Assembly: GCF_000346465.2 (NCBI RefSeq)
Contig: NC_034014.1
Location: 23,942,522 to 24,006,521, forward strand
DNA from: Prunus persica
Lineage: Eukaryota > Streptophyta > Magnoliopsida > Rosales > Rosaceae
Reading direction: 5' to 3'
DNA: 64,000 bases
In this document: positions 1 through 11,352 of the stretch, one piece after another
Numbering within the stretch: position 1 is the stretch's first letter
How the letters are laid out: every line of letters begins with the position of its first letter
Position numbers and translations under genes: made by a program
Notes under the pieces: model-generated
Seen by the model: only the letters and a program-made list of their open reading frames with translations
Databases searched by the model: none
What the model was told of the DNA's origin: nothing

Positions 1-1577
1 TCTTTAATCACTCGCATTTGTTCATAAGCCTCCACCCATCCTTAAGAAGGCATTCAGTTGGGTCAAAAGGAGAGGGCCCGGATTTTACAGACTTTTTTCC
101 AGCCAGTTTCTCAAATTTGGGCCTACCTCGACTCATCTTACCCATAATAGTACCATGTCGTATTAGGCCCCCCCACTTTTGGTCAAAGCACCTTAGCTTT
201 GGGCTTTCTTGTTGACCTTGGTTTAGCTTCAATTCTTTGGCGCTTGCCTTTCTGTCGCTTACTAACAGGACTAGGAAGGACACTATCCAACAAAATCGGA
301 GTCTCAGAGTTGACCCTAGTGGGGTTAGCGTGCAAGTTCATGTCCACAGACGAAGAGTCAATTTCAATCGCAGAATTACCCTCGGGGTCAGCAAGTAGCA
401 GTTGGAGAAGAGTGTCATGTTGCGTGATCAAACGAGTATCCAAACTACTACCACATGCCAACATTTGACAAGATTTGAAATCTTGATAGAGCGTCATAAC
501 ACGTGGGGGGTCATCCCAGAATAGCGCAAACCTAAGATTAGGTATGATCCCCAGGGCAGAGTTATAGACCAGAGGATTCGAGATGTTTGCCCCATGCCCT
601 GTCATTTTCAAAGCTTTGAATGACAGTGAATTGTTCTGTGTCACAGTTTGTCTTTTTTGCCCCTCAATCGCACTGGGCCTGGGTGTGTGTGGCTGAGGAG
701 GTAGAGTCCTACCAGAAAAGTCAATTCCATAAAGACCATCTCCATCTTTCTTTATCATTCTACGCCAATGACGTTCATCCGCAATGTCCTTCAACTGATG
801 GATCTTGCTCGCTGGCTTGTCAGAAAAAATTGAGACTGGTCCCTTTACCGATCAACAGTTAGCCAGACACCGTACTTAAAGCCACTCCAAGCACCATCGG
901 GCAGAGAGAATGGTTGCATGACCTTTTCTTCAGATGAGTGTGCCCAAGCCTCCCGCATTTGTGGCATAACCTCTTATCCCTCAACTTTAGCTTATTCATG
1001 AGTGCTCAGTTTGCCCCATCGGAAGCCAGAAGCCAAGGGGTAGGGGTTTGGAGGTGTTAATTTCAACACATAATCTTAGGAATCCCCTCATACTTATTTT
1101 TGTTTGGTCCTCCACCAGAACTTCATTTTTGATTCTGTTGGCCAGCATCTTTGCATTGCATATTGTCATCTGGCTAAAGGGGATACCATGGGCTTGGATC
1201 CAGAATGCTGCCTTGCACAGTATAATCTCATCCAAAAAGCAGTTCATCGACCATTCTTGAAGAAAGAAGACATCATCGTGAATGTACCAAGGGCCACGAT
1301 CGATTAGCCTTTTTGCCACCTGGTCCGACTCCACCATGATTACATACACCTTGGGGGTTTACCCAAGCAATTTTGACATCGTTAGAGTGAATGATGTTGC
1401 GCCACTCCCGATGGAGGGCATTTTTTACACCACTAGTAAGCGGCATTTTTTTTATGCTATAAAAAAGCTTGCCAAATGGGTTCCGCTGCGGACACCAGTG
1501 AGATTGAGAGACTCTTCCAGAAGGATGGTGAGTTGCTTCTCCATAATCTCATCAGTAAACCACTCAGGGTCTTCCAT
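1..1577 (-). pseudogene. Decayed LINE-type ORF1 (DUF4283 plus zinc knuckle)
   Basis: Reading leftward from an ATG at 1577, pieces of a plant retroelement protein appear in shifting frames. First comes an N-terminal segment beginning MEDPEWFTDEIMEK. At 1349-1000 lies a DUF4283 domain with the typical GPWYIHDDVFFLQEW, AAFWIQAHGIP and NAKMLANRI blocks. Near 940-990 is a degenerate zinc knuckle (CHKCGRLGH followed by a displaced Cys). At 794-183 is a basic tail rich in K, R and P. Stops and frameshifts separate the pieces, so the gene is dead. DUF4283 with a CCHC knuckle is typical of ORF1 of plant LINEs and of proteins derived from them. The reverse transcriptase part would lie beyond the left edge. 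The family is fairly sure; the exact element type is inferred. Confidence 0.7.
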
Positions 1578-1593
1578 AGAGGCAAGACCAAAC

Positions 1594-1594
<1 letters not shown>

Positions 1595-1638
<44 letters not shown>
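1595..1638. repeat. (GA)n microsatellite
   Basis: An uninterrupted GA run lies just upstream of the LINE-type ORF1 start, in what would be its 5' leader. Confidence 0.95.
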
Positions 1639-1641
<3 letters not shown>

Positions 1642-1819
1642 AAAGAAACGGGAGAGGGGAAGAGAGAGCTAAACTAAGAGAAAGGAGTAGGTCAAGGGAA
1701 AACCACAGAGAGGGGGAGGTCAGGGTTTCTTTGGGTTGTAAGAGTGTTTAGGGAGAGGGAGAGAGTTGTGGAGAAAGGGAATGTGAAGTATCTTTGGGGA
1801 ATGAGAGGTTTCATAGAAA

Positions 1820-2200
1820 ATCATATTTTTACTAATTAAAATGTGCAATAGCCTTGGCCTTAGTAGATGATAAACTTGCTTTTCGTTTTGAAAGACTTTG
1901 CCTTCTTTTAATGTAGTCCAGTCACACTAGGGGGAAATGAGATAAATATTTCCTCATTAAATATCCTTATTTCTCATTCTCCCCTTATAAATACCCTTCA
2001 CCTATATCAGGACAAAGGTAATAAAGATTCTCACCTTACAAACCATTCATCCATTTCTCCATCTCTAAATTACTTCTAACTTAGCCATCAGAGGGGGTTC
2101 AACTGTGGTAAACCCCAGTTTTCTCATATTCTGATAACTGTTCGAAGTGCGCAGGTAATCTCAGGATGTACCTCTACCACGAGATTGAGTATAAACCATA
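1820..2200 (+). mobile_element. LTR remnant (promoter and R/U5 part)
   Basis: A TATA-like TATAAATACC at about 1987 is followed by a C/T-rich leader and the string AACTTAGCCATCAGAGGG. This resembles the ACTTAGGCATCGGAGG block seen in the solo LTR at 23.7 kb and common in R/U5 regions of plant LTR elements. No internal domain, primer-binding site or partner LTR is visible, so this is probably a fragment. Limits are approximate. Confidence 0.45.
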
Positions 2201-3000
2201 ACATTAAACCAGGTTCAAACCATTTACTCTACGAGAAGGACGACCGGTTTACAGCAGCCATTGGTATGACTGTTACGAAGCTTTCCCCCACTGGCATAAG
2301 GGAAAGGAGGAGAGACCTCTGCAAGACTTAAGGAAACTTTCTAATATCAATGTTATAATACCACGATCCATTTGCGTAAGCTAGAGAGCTAGACAAAGAA
2401 ATTCAGCTCAAAATTCAAAGTTTCACAAATGCAGACCAAGTTAAATCATATGTTTTGTTTGGAACTGAGAAATTTCATAGCAGAATTAGGTGATGAATTT
2501 TACCTAGGAAATGAAAGCTTGGCTTGCTGTCCTAGAAAATAAGCCCATGAGTTGTTGCGTGAGAGAGAAGAGAGAGAATAGAGAATTTAATGGTCATGTA
2601 CTGTACTGTACTTACAATACAATAATCACTAGAGAGAAAGAAGAGAGACTTTGAAACAATGGAGAAGAGAGAGAAGGGACAGAGGTGCCACCCACTTATG
2701 ACCCTCACAACTCTCACTCTCACTCTAAGTCTCAGTCAGTCTTCAGACCCAAAAAAAAAAAAAAAAGAGTCTCAGCCAATCAGAGTAGGACAATAATATC
2801 ATTTTAAAAACAAATCAAAAGTCCAATAAAAGAATGACACATGTAAGAAGTAAGAAATCAGAAAATAATAACATTAGAAAGGAATCAAAAGCAAAAGGGT
2901 CGAGAGCGAGCAAGGCACAAGTCAAGCATTACACAGAGAGTCACACAGGTTCACATTTAAGACTATTTCCATCTCTCTCTCTCTTCAACTTGCAAAGAGG
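2201..3000. other. Non-coding stretch upstream of the first C2H2-like gene
   Basis: No gene is visible. The stretch holds CT/GA-rich patches, a poly(A) run near 2750, and a CT-rich leader (2970-2990) just before the ATG at 3001 that may be the 5' UTR of the next gene. Confidence 0.5.
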
Positions 3001-3476
3001 ATGAGACCCATCAATCTCAATCCTTCAAGTGCGGGTATGTATTGTTTTTGTAAGAATTAGCAAGAAAAATAGCACTCATTTATACTTGATTTTGTTTGTT
3101 TGGTATATTTTCTTCGTATCTCTCTTTAACCATAGTAGAATCAGCAAATTCATACCCATTAATTGATCATGAGAAGAAGGCTAAGGCTCAGACTGAGGAC
3201 AAAAAGAAGAAGAATTTGACTAGAGCACAAGTGAAGAAACAACTCAAGCTTACTGATGAGGTGATCAATTGCTTCATAAGTTCAAAGATTCTCCCCACTT
3301 ACCATTGAATGCAATCCCACCAAAAGGCACACTACTACTTTTTTAAGGAATGCACTAAATACAACATGAGGTTTCACAATAACTTTGACTACAAAGCTCA
3401 TTTGAAGATGAAGATGCATTCAAGGATGTGCTCCGTATCCAACATGAAGCTACATAACAGACAACCAAATCCTTGA
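3001..3476 (+). pseudogene. C2H2-like mini-gene, copy 0, with in-frame stop
   Basis: Exon 1 (3001-3034) encodes MRPINLNPSSA and ends at a GTATGT donor. Exon 2 starts after an AG at 3135 and encodes a Lys-rich stretch (YPLIDHEKKAKAQTEDKKKK). A TGA at 3306-3308 interrupts it, and the same frame continues with MQSHQKAHYYFFKECTKYN and a further 30 or so residues to 3476. This aligns block by block with the better preserved gene at 36.1 kb: NPLLDEEKKKK, then LQSHQIRHYKFFKACQVC. The second zinc Cys has become Tyr. With the stop, only a 70-residue Lys-rich protein could be made. No known family was recognised beyond a degenerate C2H2 finger. Confidence 0.55.
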
Positions 3477-4180
3477 ATTACAAGCTGAACAAAGAATCAA
3501 TATATATATATTTTTGGAAATTGGCATTACAGGAATTGTTGTACCTTAGAATGGAGCAGGTGAGAAGAAGAATGGGAAGAAGAAAGGGAATAAAAAATGA
3601 CTTAAAATCAAGTGAAGAAAGATAAAATGAGTTATTTTGTGGGCTGCTACGCAAGTTGTATGACATTTTACAACATCAAGGGGACAAACACATGAAGCTG
3701 ATGGTTTGTTACAGTGATTGTTCCATGAGATTCAACTCAAATGTTGATTATATGGACCATTTGAGTGAGATATATATTTGTTCATTTTTGTAATGTGTTT
3801 GGCTTGGCTACATATATCAATATGCATCTTTTTGTCATATTATTTGGTTAAATTTTTTTGTAAGGCTGTCCACTCAAACTGATGCTTAAGGAGTGAGAAA
3901 TTGTGCAAGAAGATGTAGAGGAAGATGAAGATGCATTCAATGATGTGCTCCATATCCAACATGAAGCTATATAACAAACAACCAAATCCTTGAATTACAA
4001 ACTGAACAAAGAATCAATATATATTTTTTGTTTTGAAATTGGCATTACATGAATTGTTGTACCTTAGAATGGAGCATGTGAGAAGAAGAATGGGAAGATG
4101 AAAGGGAATAAAAAAATGACTTAAAATCAAGTGAAGAAATATAAAATGAGTTATTTTATGGGCTGCTACGCATATTGTAG

Positions 4181-4288
4181 GACATTTTACAACATCAAGG
4201 GGACAAACACATGAAGCTGAGAGTTTGTTGCAGTGATTGTTCCATAAGGTTCAACTCAAATGTTGATTACATGGACCATTTGAATGGA
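4181..4288 (+). other. C2H2-like exon, array unit 2
   Basis: This is a 108-base exon (36 codons, phase 0 at both ends) preceded by TTGTAG and followed by GTATAT. It encodes the KLRVCCSDCSIRF core and ends HLNG. The tail exon is at 4384-4416. It is homologous to the second finger of the gene at 36.1 kb. Confidence 0.55.
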
Positions 4289-4698
4289 GTATATATTTGT
4301 TTCATTTTTGTAATGTGTTTGGCTTGGCTACATATATCTAGATGCCTCTTTTTGTCATATCATTTTGTTTTATTTTTTTGTAGGGCTGTCCATTCAAACT
4401 GATGCTCAAGGAGTGAGAAATTGTGCAAGAAGATGAAAAGGAAGATGAAGATGCATTCAAGAATGTGCTCCATATCCAGCCTGAAGCTACATGATAGACA
4501 ACTAAATCCTTGAATTACAAGCTGAACAAAGAATCTTTTTTTTTTTTTTTGGTTTTTGTTTTTTGAAATTGGCATTATAGGAATTGTTGTGCCTCAGAAA
4601 TGGAGCAGGTGAGAAGAAGAATGGGAATAAAAAATGACTTAAAATCGAGTGAAGAAAGATAAAATGTGTTATTTTGTGGGCTGCTACGCATGTTATAG

Positions 4699-4806
4699 GA
4701 CATTTTACAATATCAGGGGGACAAGCACATGAAGCTGAGGGTTTGTTGCAGTGATTGTTCCATGAGGTTCAACTCAAATGTTGATTACATGGACCATTTG
4801 AATGGG
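4699..4806 (+). other. C2H2-like exon, array unit 3
   Basis: Same length and phase as unit 2, with acceptor TTATAG and donor GTATAT. The core reads VCCSDCSMRFNSNVDYMDHL. The tail exon is at 4892-4924. An alternative frame after it gives an acidic run (EEDDKDEDYEQDEDHEEDEE). Confidence 0.55.
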
Positions 4807-5491
4807 GTATATGTTTGTTTCATTTTTGTAATGTGTTTAGCTTGGCTATATATATATATCTAGATGCATCATTTTGTTTAATTTTTTGTAGGGCTATCCA
4901 CTCAAACTGATGCTCAAAGAGTGAGAAATTATGCAAGAAGATGAAGAGGATGATAAAGATGAGGATTATGAGCAAGATGAGGATCATGAGGAAGATGAAG
5001 AGGTTGTTTGAATTAATATTAGTTTGTTGTTATATAAGCTTAATGTTTAAATAATGTACATATTCTCACATACTGCTTGTTGTAAGTGAAAAATGAGGCA
5101 TCAATGTTGCTGCTAAAAAATGAGGGAGCGATGTTACTGCTACCAATAAGGTAGCGATGTTATTGTTCAAAATGAGGGGTTGTCACTCCCCTTCATATCC
5201 GGCGATATATGAGAGTCAAGATTTGGAGGAAGCAACACCAAAATAAAGTTGTGTTGATGTTAAGTGGATGTTACTTGATTTGAATGATTAATTTGTAATT
5301 ATATCCATGTGTATACTAATTGATTGGTTAATGCTTCTATGATGTATATACATGTGTAGGATATCGATGAAATAAAAGTACATTCATATTAAATATATCA
5401 TATATCTCTGCTTTTTGATCGTATAGTTGTTTAGCTTCCTAGTTATTTCAACGGCCTATACGTAGTTGAGACCAAAAACAAGCTTTCATAT

Positions 5492-5498
<7 letters not shown>

Positions 5499-5559
<61 letters not shown>
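5499..5559. repeat. (CT)n microsatellite
   Basis: A pure CT run of about 60 bases lies between array units 3 and 4. Confidence 0.95.
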
Positions 5560-5563
<4 letters not shown>

Positions 5564-5826
5564 TCAAGACAAAATGAGATCTCTACCAAATTTGTCTCCC
5601 AATGTTGGTAAGTAAAGATGAATATTTCATATAGATTTCACTAATTTTTTTTGTTGATTTCTTTTTCTCTGTTTAATATTATTAATTAATTATTAAAGGA
5701 ATTGTTGTGCCTTAGAATAGAGCGGATTAGAAAAAGAATGGGAAGAAGAAAGGGAATAAAAAATGACTTAAATCAAGTGAAGAAAGATAAAATGAGGTAT
5801 TTTGTGGGTTACTACGTATGTTGTAG

Positions 5827-5934
5827 GACATTTTACAACATCAGGGGGACAAACACATGAAGCTGAGGGTTTGTTGCAGTGATTGTTCCATGAGGTTCAT
5901 CTCAAACGCTGATTACATGGACCATTTGAACGAG
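5827..5934 (+). other. C2H2-like exon, array unit 4
   Basis: This is again 108 bases in phase 0-0, with acceptor TTGTAG and donor GTATAT. The core is changed at one site to FISNADYMDHL. The tail exon is at 6030-6062. It is separated from unit 3 by a (CT)n tract and an AT-rich spacer. Confidence 0.55.
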
Positions 5935-6554
5935 GTATATATTTGTTTCATTTTTGTAATGTGTTTGGCTTGGCTATATATATCTAGGTGCATCTTTTTG
6001 TCATATCATTTGGTTTAATTGTTTTTTAGGGCTATACACTCAAACTGATACGCAAGGAGTGAGCAATTGTATAAAAATATGAAAAGGAAGATGAAAATGA
6101 GGATCATGAGGAAGATGAAGAGGTTGTTTGAATTAAGGAGCGAGCAATTATGCAAGAAGATGAAGATGATGATCATGAGGAAGATGAAGAGGTTGTTTGA
6201 ATTAATATTAGTTTGTTGCTATATAGGTTTAAGGTTAAATAATGTACATATTCCCACATAATGCTTGTTGCAGCTGAAAAATGAGGCAGCGATGTTGTTG
6301 CTAAAAAATGAAACAACGATGTTGCTATTGAAAAATGAGCGAGAGATGTTGCTGCTAACAATAAGGTAGCGATGTTGTTGTTCAAAATGAGGGGTTATCA
6401 CTCCTCCTTATATCTGGTGATATATGAGAGTCGAGATTTGGTGGAAGCAACACCAAAATAAAGTTGTGTTGATGTTCATTAGATGTTGCTTGATTTGAAT
6501 GATTAATTTGCCATTATATCTATGTGTATACTAATTGATTGGCTAATGCTTCTA

Positions 6555-6556
<2 letters not shown>

Positions 6557-6588
<32 letters not shown>
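6557..6588. repeat. (AT)n microsatellite
   Basis: A pure AT run lies just downstream of the zinc-finger array. After it, a 30-codon open frame from an ATG at about 6605 is Lys/Ser-rich and unrecognised. Confidence 0.9.
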
Positions 6589-6589
<1 letters not shown>

Positions 6590-6839
6590 CATTTTTGGTG
6601 CAAGGATGTCCTCCCAAAGTAAATCTCAAGGAGAGGACGGGAAGAGGGATGAGCAGAGTAGTAAACCCAAGCTCAAGTTAAAGGTCCTTTTATCCTAAGG
6701 GATATAGTACATGCTTCTGCTATATATTTATGTACGTACTTTGGGATTTGTTTGATTTTTTAATGGGCTGACTATATATCATTATATCATAAGTAAAGTT
6801 TTGTACTTTTATTTTCTCTCTCATCTTTCATCCCTTTTC

Positions 6840-7090
6840 AAGTTAGGGGGAAGAACTAAGAGCTCTGAAATATAAGAGGGTGACATATGAATTCAACAAA
6901 AGAAGCTAGGTTAGGCTAGCTAATTAAGTACCATGCATATGTCTATAAAAAGCTGAATTCAACCAAAGATGCTAATTTAGGCTAGCTGGTTAAATACTAT
7001 GCATATGACTATAAAAGCTAAATTCAACAAAATGAGCTTGGTTAGGCTAGCTATCCCCTAACCTTCAACATTGGCTTTCTTCCTACGAAT
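6840..7090 (-). pseudogene. Inverted remnant of a C2H2-like gene 3' end
   Basis: On the minus strand the stretch at about 7050-7085 matches the tail exon of the 36.1 kb gene (CCAATGTTGAAGGTTAGGGG). It is followed by about three degenerate copies of the roughly 70-base GCTAGCTAATTAAGTACC repeat that lies downstream of every C2H2-like copy in this window. No finger-coding part was found upstream, so this is a terminal fragment in reverse orientation. Confidence 0.55.
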
Positions 7091-7619
7091 CACAGTTTGA
7101 CACATATGCAAAAATAATTCATAAAAAACACACAAATTTTTTGTGTGTACATATATCACACTGCTATTGATAAGAATGGATGAGCTCCTACTTACATGAT
7201 AATGAGGCAACTATTTTTCAAAAATAAATGTGATAAAACAAATTAACCGATTGAATTAAATTTGATTATTTGAGAAAATATGTGAATCGATGCAAACTCG
7301 TGCTTTCTTAAATTTAGATGTCCAATTCGAGTCGTGTATGGAGTAATTAAAAACTTTAATAATTTAGATATCATAAATCAAGTATTTTGGTTTTGAGTTT
7401 GGAGAATAAGTTTTAAATTTTCTTTTGTAATAGGCCAATAAGAAAGGAGGCCAAAATTGAATGGGCCCATTTAAATTTATAGGGAAAAAGACTTTTTTGC
7501 CGCTTTTAGGTTAAGAATGCACCACCATAACATGTACTACCGCCGCAGTCCAAACTCCCATTGACCGTTGCCCAGACCCCCACCGGCCACCCCCTTTACT
7601 TAAATTAATAATTAAAAAT
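7091..7619. other. AT-rich non-coding stretch
   Basis: No gene is visible. The stretch is AT-rich with short C-rich patches near 7540-7600. Confidence 0.5.
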
Positions 7620-7715
7620 TTAGACAAAACACCATGCCATTTGTAGGATTCCAACCCACAACTTCCATTATGCACAAATTGTCACTTGACTAACAAAGCT
7701 AGGCCACAATTTTTG
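7620..7715 (-). mobile_element. Possible tRNA-derived (SINE-like) fragment
   Basis: The minus strand reads a degenerate A-box-like TTAGTCAAGTGA and a B-box-like GGGTTGGAATCC about 35 bases later. This is the order of an internal pol III promoter and resembles tRNA-derived repeats common in plants. No clear TSD or tail was found, so this is tentative. Confidence 0.3.
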
Positions 7716-7930
7716 CCTATCTTGGATTTTAAATTTTTTTTTTATAGTTTAACTTTTATTGAGTGGCACATAGCATTTTTAATTAAATATTTTTTTATTT
7801 ATTAAAGTACAAAATTAAACTATACTATATCTACTAGTATTTCACCTTATTCTTTTGTATTGTTATTTCTTTTCTTTCTTTTTTTTCTTCTTTCTCAATT
7901 TTCTTAGCAATTAATTTCATATCATAACTA

Positions 7931-8115
7931 ACAGTCCTGATCTCTTGGACCACAGGAGTCTAAGAGATTGTGGTCATCCACCGTTGGATATTAATCCAAT
8001 GGTTCAAAAAAGTTTCTTAAAAGGAGTGCAAGAGTGAGTGAATCGTTGAATTTACATCCAACGGTAAGTGACCACAAATCTCTTGGACCCCTGTAGTCCA
8101 AGAGATCAAGACTGT
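7931..8115. mobile_element. 185-bp hAT-type MITE, copy 1
   Basis: The element starts ACAGTCCTGATCTCTTGGAC and ends with the inverted complement, giving terminal inverted repeats of about 60 bases. It is flanked by a perfect 8-base duplication, CATAACTA, at 7923-7930 and 8116-8123. An 8-base TSD is characteristic of the hAT superfamily. The short interior has no coding capacity. A sister copy of identical length lies at 23218-23402. Confidence 0.9.
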
Positions 8116-8123
8116 CATAACTA

Positions 8124-8772
8124 ATGTATTAATTGATTATTTTGTTGTAAAAAACATATTTAAAAAAGTTAGCGTTTAACTTATAATTCATAAAAATACA
8201 TATTGTGTTGCAAATTCTATTATATAAACATAAAAACACCAATATAATAGTAACATAAAAATACAAATTATTTTGTAGTTTCTATCTATAAAACTAAATA
8301 TACCAAAATAAGAGTAACATAAAAATAGAACCTTGGGGACTGGCAACCTGCGATGGTGATGGCGGTGGGCAATTGGCAGTTGGCCGCAGCCGGAGTTGGG
8401 TCGTTGGACATGTGGCGTTGTGTGATTTGCTTGAAATAAATTTGTTAAAATATTAGAGTGTCGATGTTTGTAATTTTAAAGTTTTTTAATTACATTATTG
8501 TAAAATTGGATACTATATTATAGTCATTGATCTTATCTAAATTAGGTAAAATTAAATTATCATCTACCACAATAGTAAACTTCCTATTAATTTTCCAAGC
8601 TCCCTAATTTTAAACCCAATAAAATTTTCCAATTTTACCCTTCTTAATCTTTTAAATTCCCCACATTATCTTTCTCTTTCTCCCTTATAAAATTCCCTTC
8701 AAAATATGATAAATAACAAAAATTAATTAAACGTTAAACCAAAAAAAATAAGAAAAGAAAGTCTTTTTCCTT
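8124..8772. other. AT-rich non-coding stretch
   Basis: No gene is visible. A short G-rich island (8335-8420) is embedded in AT-rich DNA. Confidence 0.5.
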
Positions 8773-9325
8773 CTAGTGGGCACTTAAACCAGCGAACTGA
8801 AAATTCAAGCCAAACCTCACCGAATCAAACCGGAAAAAAATCGAGTTGACTAAAAAGTCAAAATTTGAACCGAACAAGTTTTTGATCCGATTCCATGTCT
8901 TCAAAAACTGGACCGGACCCAACCAAACCGGTCAAATTAAAAAATATATAATTTTAATATATATATATATATTTAATGCTAAAATTTTAATTTCACAACA
9001 AAAAAACTAATATTTTTCCAAGTTCAATTTCAAAATATCTCTCTTTTCTAACTTTAATATTTATTTTTATATGAAATTGAATAATTTGTTAATTTTCAAG
9101 TAATAATAATAATATTTCAGTTGAGAATTGTATGAAAAATTAATTTTTATAATCATGTTCAAAACCGAACTGAATCAAAATTGGATCGAAATTAGTTCAA
9201 TTCGAACCGGATAGTTTTTGAAATTTTTATTATTAAAATTGAACCGAATCAAATCGGATGAATAATAATGAATCGGTTCTAATTTGGAACAAAAACCGAT
9301 TCAATCCGAATCATGCCCACCCCTA
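8773..9325. mobile_element. hAT-like non-autonomous element
   Basis: The left end reads CTAGTGGGCA. The right end reads TGCCCACCCCTAG, whose complement CTAGGGGTGGGCA matches the common hAT terminal motif. The interior is AT-rich with scattered inverted GAACCGAA/TTCGGTT words, as in many plant hAT MITEs. A TSD is not clear, so limits and class are tentative. Confidence 0.45.
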
Positions 9326-9344
9326 GTTAAGGGGCTGGGCCGCG

Positions 9345-9351
9345 TATAAAA
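9345..9351 (+). promoter_or_regulatory. TATA box of the TIM14 gene
   Basis: TATAAAA lies about 190 bases upstream of the TIM14 start codon and only about 20 bases after the right end of the hAT-like element. Confidence 0.55.
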
Positions 9352-9535
9352 CCCCCTCCTAGTTTTTTTATATTTCCCTTGGCTTGTTTTACAAGTACCT
9401 GGGTTGAGTTTATCGGCGGAGTTCTCGTTTGTAATTGAAGTATCTATTTCGTTCCGGACAATTACTTTTCGAAAAGACAATAAACCCTAGCTTGGCTGAC
9501 GGAGCAGTTTCTTCGACCTCGAAAGATCTACAGAT

Positions 9536-11352
9536 ATGGTGAGTATTAATATCTCACTCTTTCTCATATATTTTTCTTTAGATGTATCAATCTCTTTCTC
9601 ATTCGTTGTTGTATTTAGAGGGTTCTGATTATGTGGGAGATTCTGACATAGGGTTTTGCATCTGATTTGGGTGGAGATTAGGGCATATTTAGCTAAACCC
9701 ATCTTCGATTTCCGATAAATTGCCATGGGAGCTGAAATTTTTTGAAGCTTTTGATATAATAATAATAAAAAAGAAGTCAGTTTTTGGATTATATGTTTAT
9801 TACTGCGGTGGGATTTAATTAAACTCCAGTTATTTGTGCCCAATGAACCAAGGAGTTTAAGAATTTTAGTTTTAATGGGCTACAGGTACTGATCATGGAA
9901 CACTTTCTATCTTTTTAAGTTTGATTAATTAGAACTGAGGTATTGTACCATCCATGTTTGAGTTCGAAATTTCTGCTTTTTGTTATGTTAAATTTATAAC
10001 TGTTTGATAAATTCTCAAGAAAGAGTTAACTGCACATAGTTGCGAGTTAATTTTTTTGCTTGCACAATATTGTGGACACAACCAGTGAAGCTTATGTATA
10101 AAATTTGCAACAGGTCACACCTTTGATCGGAGGAATCGCTGTAGCTGCCGCAGCTTATGCTGGTAGATATAGCATTCAGGCTTGGCAAGCATTCAAAGCA
10201 AGACCACCTACAGCTAGGCTGCGTAAATTTTACGAAGGTGGTTTTCAATCTACCATGACACGAAGGGAAGCAGCTCTCATACTTGGAGTGAGGTACCGCC
10301 TGGCTTTTTTTTGAAATATATATATATATGTATATGCTCTCGTTGCTAGTATTTTCACAAATATGGCCTGTTATTGGGGTTAGGGCTATCTTATCTTTCA
10401 AAATGTGCCCTTGGTAGGTTTGAGCCTAGGCAAAATTGATTGTTAAAGGGATGAACATGATACTTTCACCCTTCTGTGCAAGCCTGTCTGTTATTTAGAA
10501 TCGAGAATTTTGTTAATTTCTTCTCTGCAAATATGTGCCCTTATTCTTCAACGGTCTTTTAACAATAGGGTTTGTTTTAAATTTAAACTGACTATGTCAT
10601 TGCTTGACCTTTGAGGCGCTGCTCAGTGACATCCAATAGATTTTAGGCTCACCTTGTGCTCAAATAGAATTTTGGAATGATTGTTGGTGCTTACACAAAG
10701 TCGATTGTCTGTGGTCGAGTTCTCTGTGACTCCTGAACAAACTCAACCTTAGTACTTTAGGCCTCGTACATGCTTCCCTGGTTCTTGACAAGAATTTTCT
10801 TAATTGGAGTAATTAAAAGACAGGAAATTACAAATTTTCAAAATTAAAAGAGTTAAATGGCATGTTTCTGACTTCCCCTTAGAGGGCTTTCTCTATAGTA
10901 CTAGTAGATTTCCCAGTAGCTTAAACCATATTACATTGAGCTCAGCTTGTTAAATGAATGAGCCAAAGTGTTGATCTTAATAAGCTCATTCTTTTATCGA
11001 AAAATCGTACTTGAATATCTTTACAATTACATGAACTCAATCCATGCACAGTCAGCCCTGCTCAATTATAGCAAGTCTCAAGCAGGAAGTCTGAGACAAA
11101 ATGCAAGCTGTAGGGTGCTGTTTCATCGTCTTATTGCATTTATCCTCTATGCATGATGTATTTAGTTGTATATATTTTTATATTTGCTTTCTCAGGGAAA
11201 GTACCCCCACAGACAAGGTCAGGGAAGCGCATAGGAGGGTGATGGTTGCTAATCATCCAGATGCAGGGGGTAGCCATTACCTTGCATCTAAAATTAATGA
11301 AGCTAAAGATATTCTGCTTGGAAGATCCAAGGGCATGGGCTCTGCATTTTGA
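9536..11352 (+). CDS. TIM14: TIM14/PAM18, J-protein of the mitochondrial import motor
   Basis: Three coding exons: 9536-9538 (only the ATG), 10114-10292 and 11196-11352, giving 112 residues, the usual length. The protein begins [20 protein letters not shown], an N-terminal membrane segment, followed by the conserved [11 protein letters not shown] and the J-domain part [13 protein letters not shown]. The HPD triplet lies in [23 protein letters not shown]14 sits in the inner mitochondrial membrane at the TIM23 channel and uses its HPD loop to stimulate ATP hydrolysis by matrix Hsp70, which pulls preproteins in. The first intron follows directly after the ATG with donor GTGAGT, and exon 2 restores the known reading VTP. 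It converges with the hydrolase gene downstream. The family call is near certain. Confidence 0.95.

Larger units (their letters stand above)
3477..6250 (+). repeat. Tandem array of C2H2-like exon units
   Basis: Four diverged copies of a unit follow one another. The first three recur at about 520 bases; the fourth starts at about 5690 after a longer spacer. Each unit contains a 108-base exon encoding a QHQGDKH block, C-x2-C and an xYMDHL block, an intron of about 95 bases, and a short tail exon (GCPFKLMLKE or variants) ending in TGA. Units 3 and 4 end with a GA-rich stretch able to encode an acidic tail. In unit 1 the AG acceptor (TGTATG instead of TGTAGG) and the GT donor (GAGATAT) are both destroyed, while units 2 to 4 keep both sites. 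AT- and ATG-rich minisatellite patches (about 5090-5180 and 6280-6390) flank the last two units. Confidence 0.7.
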
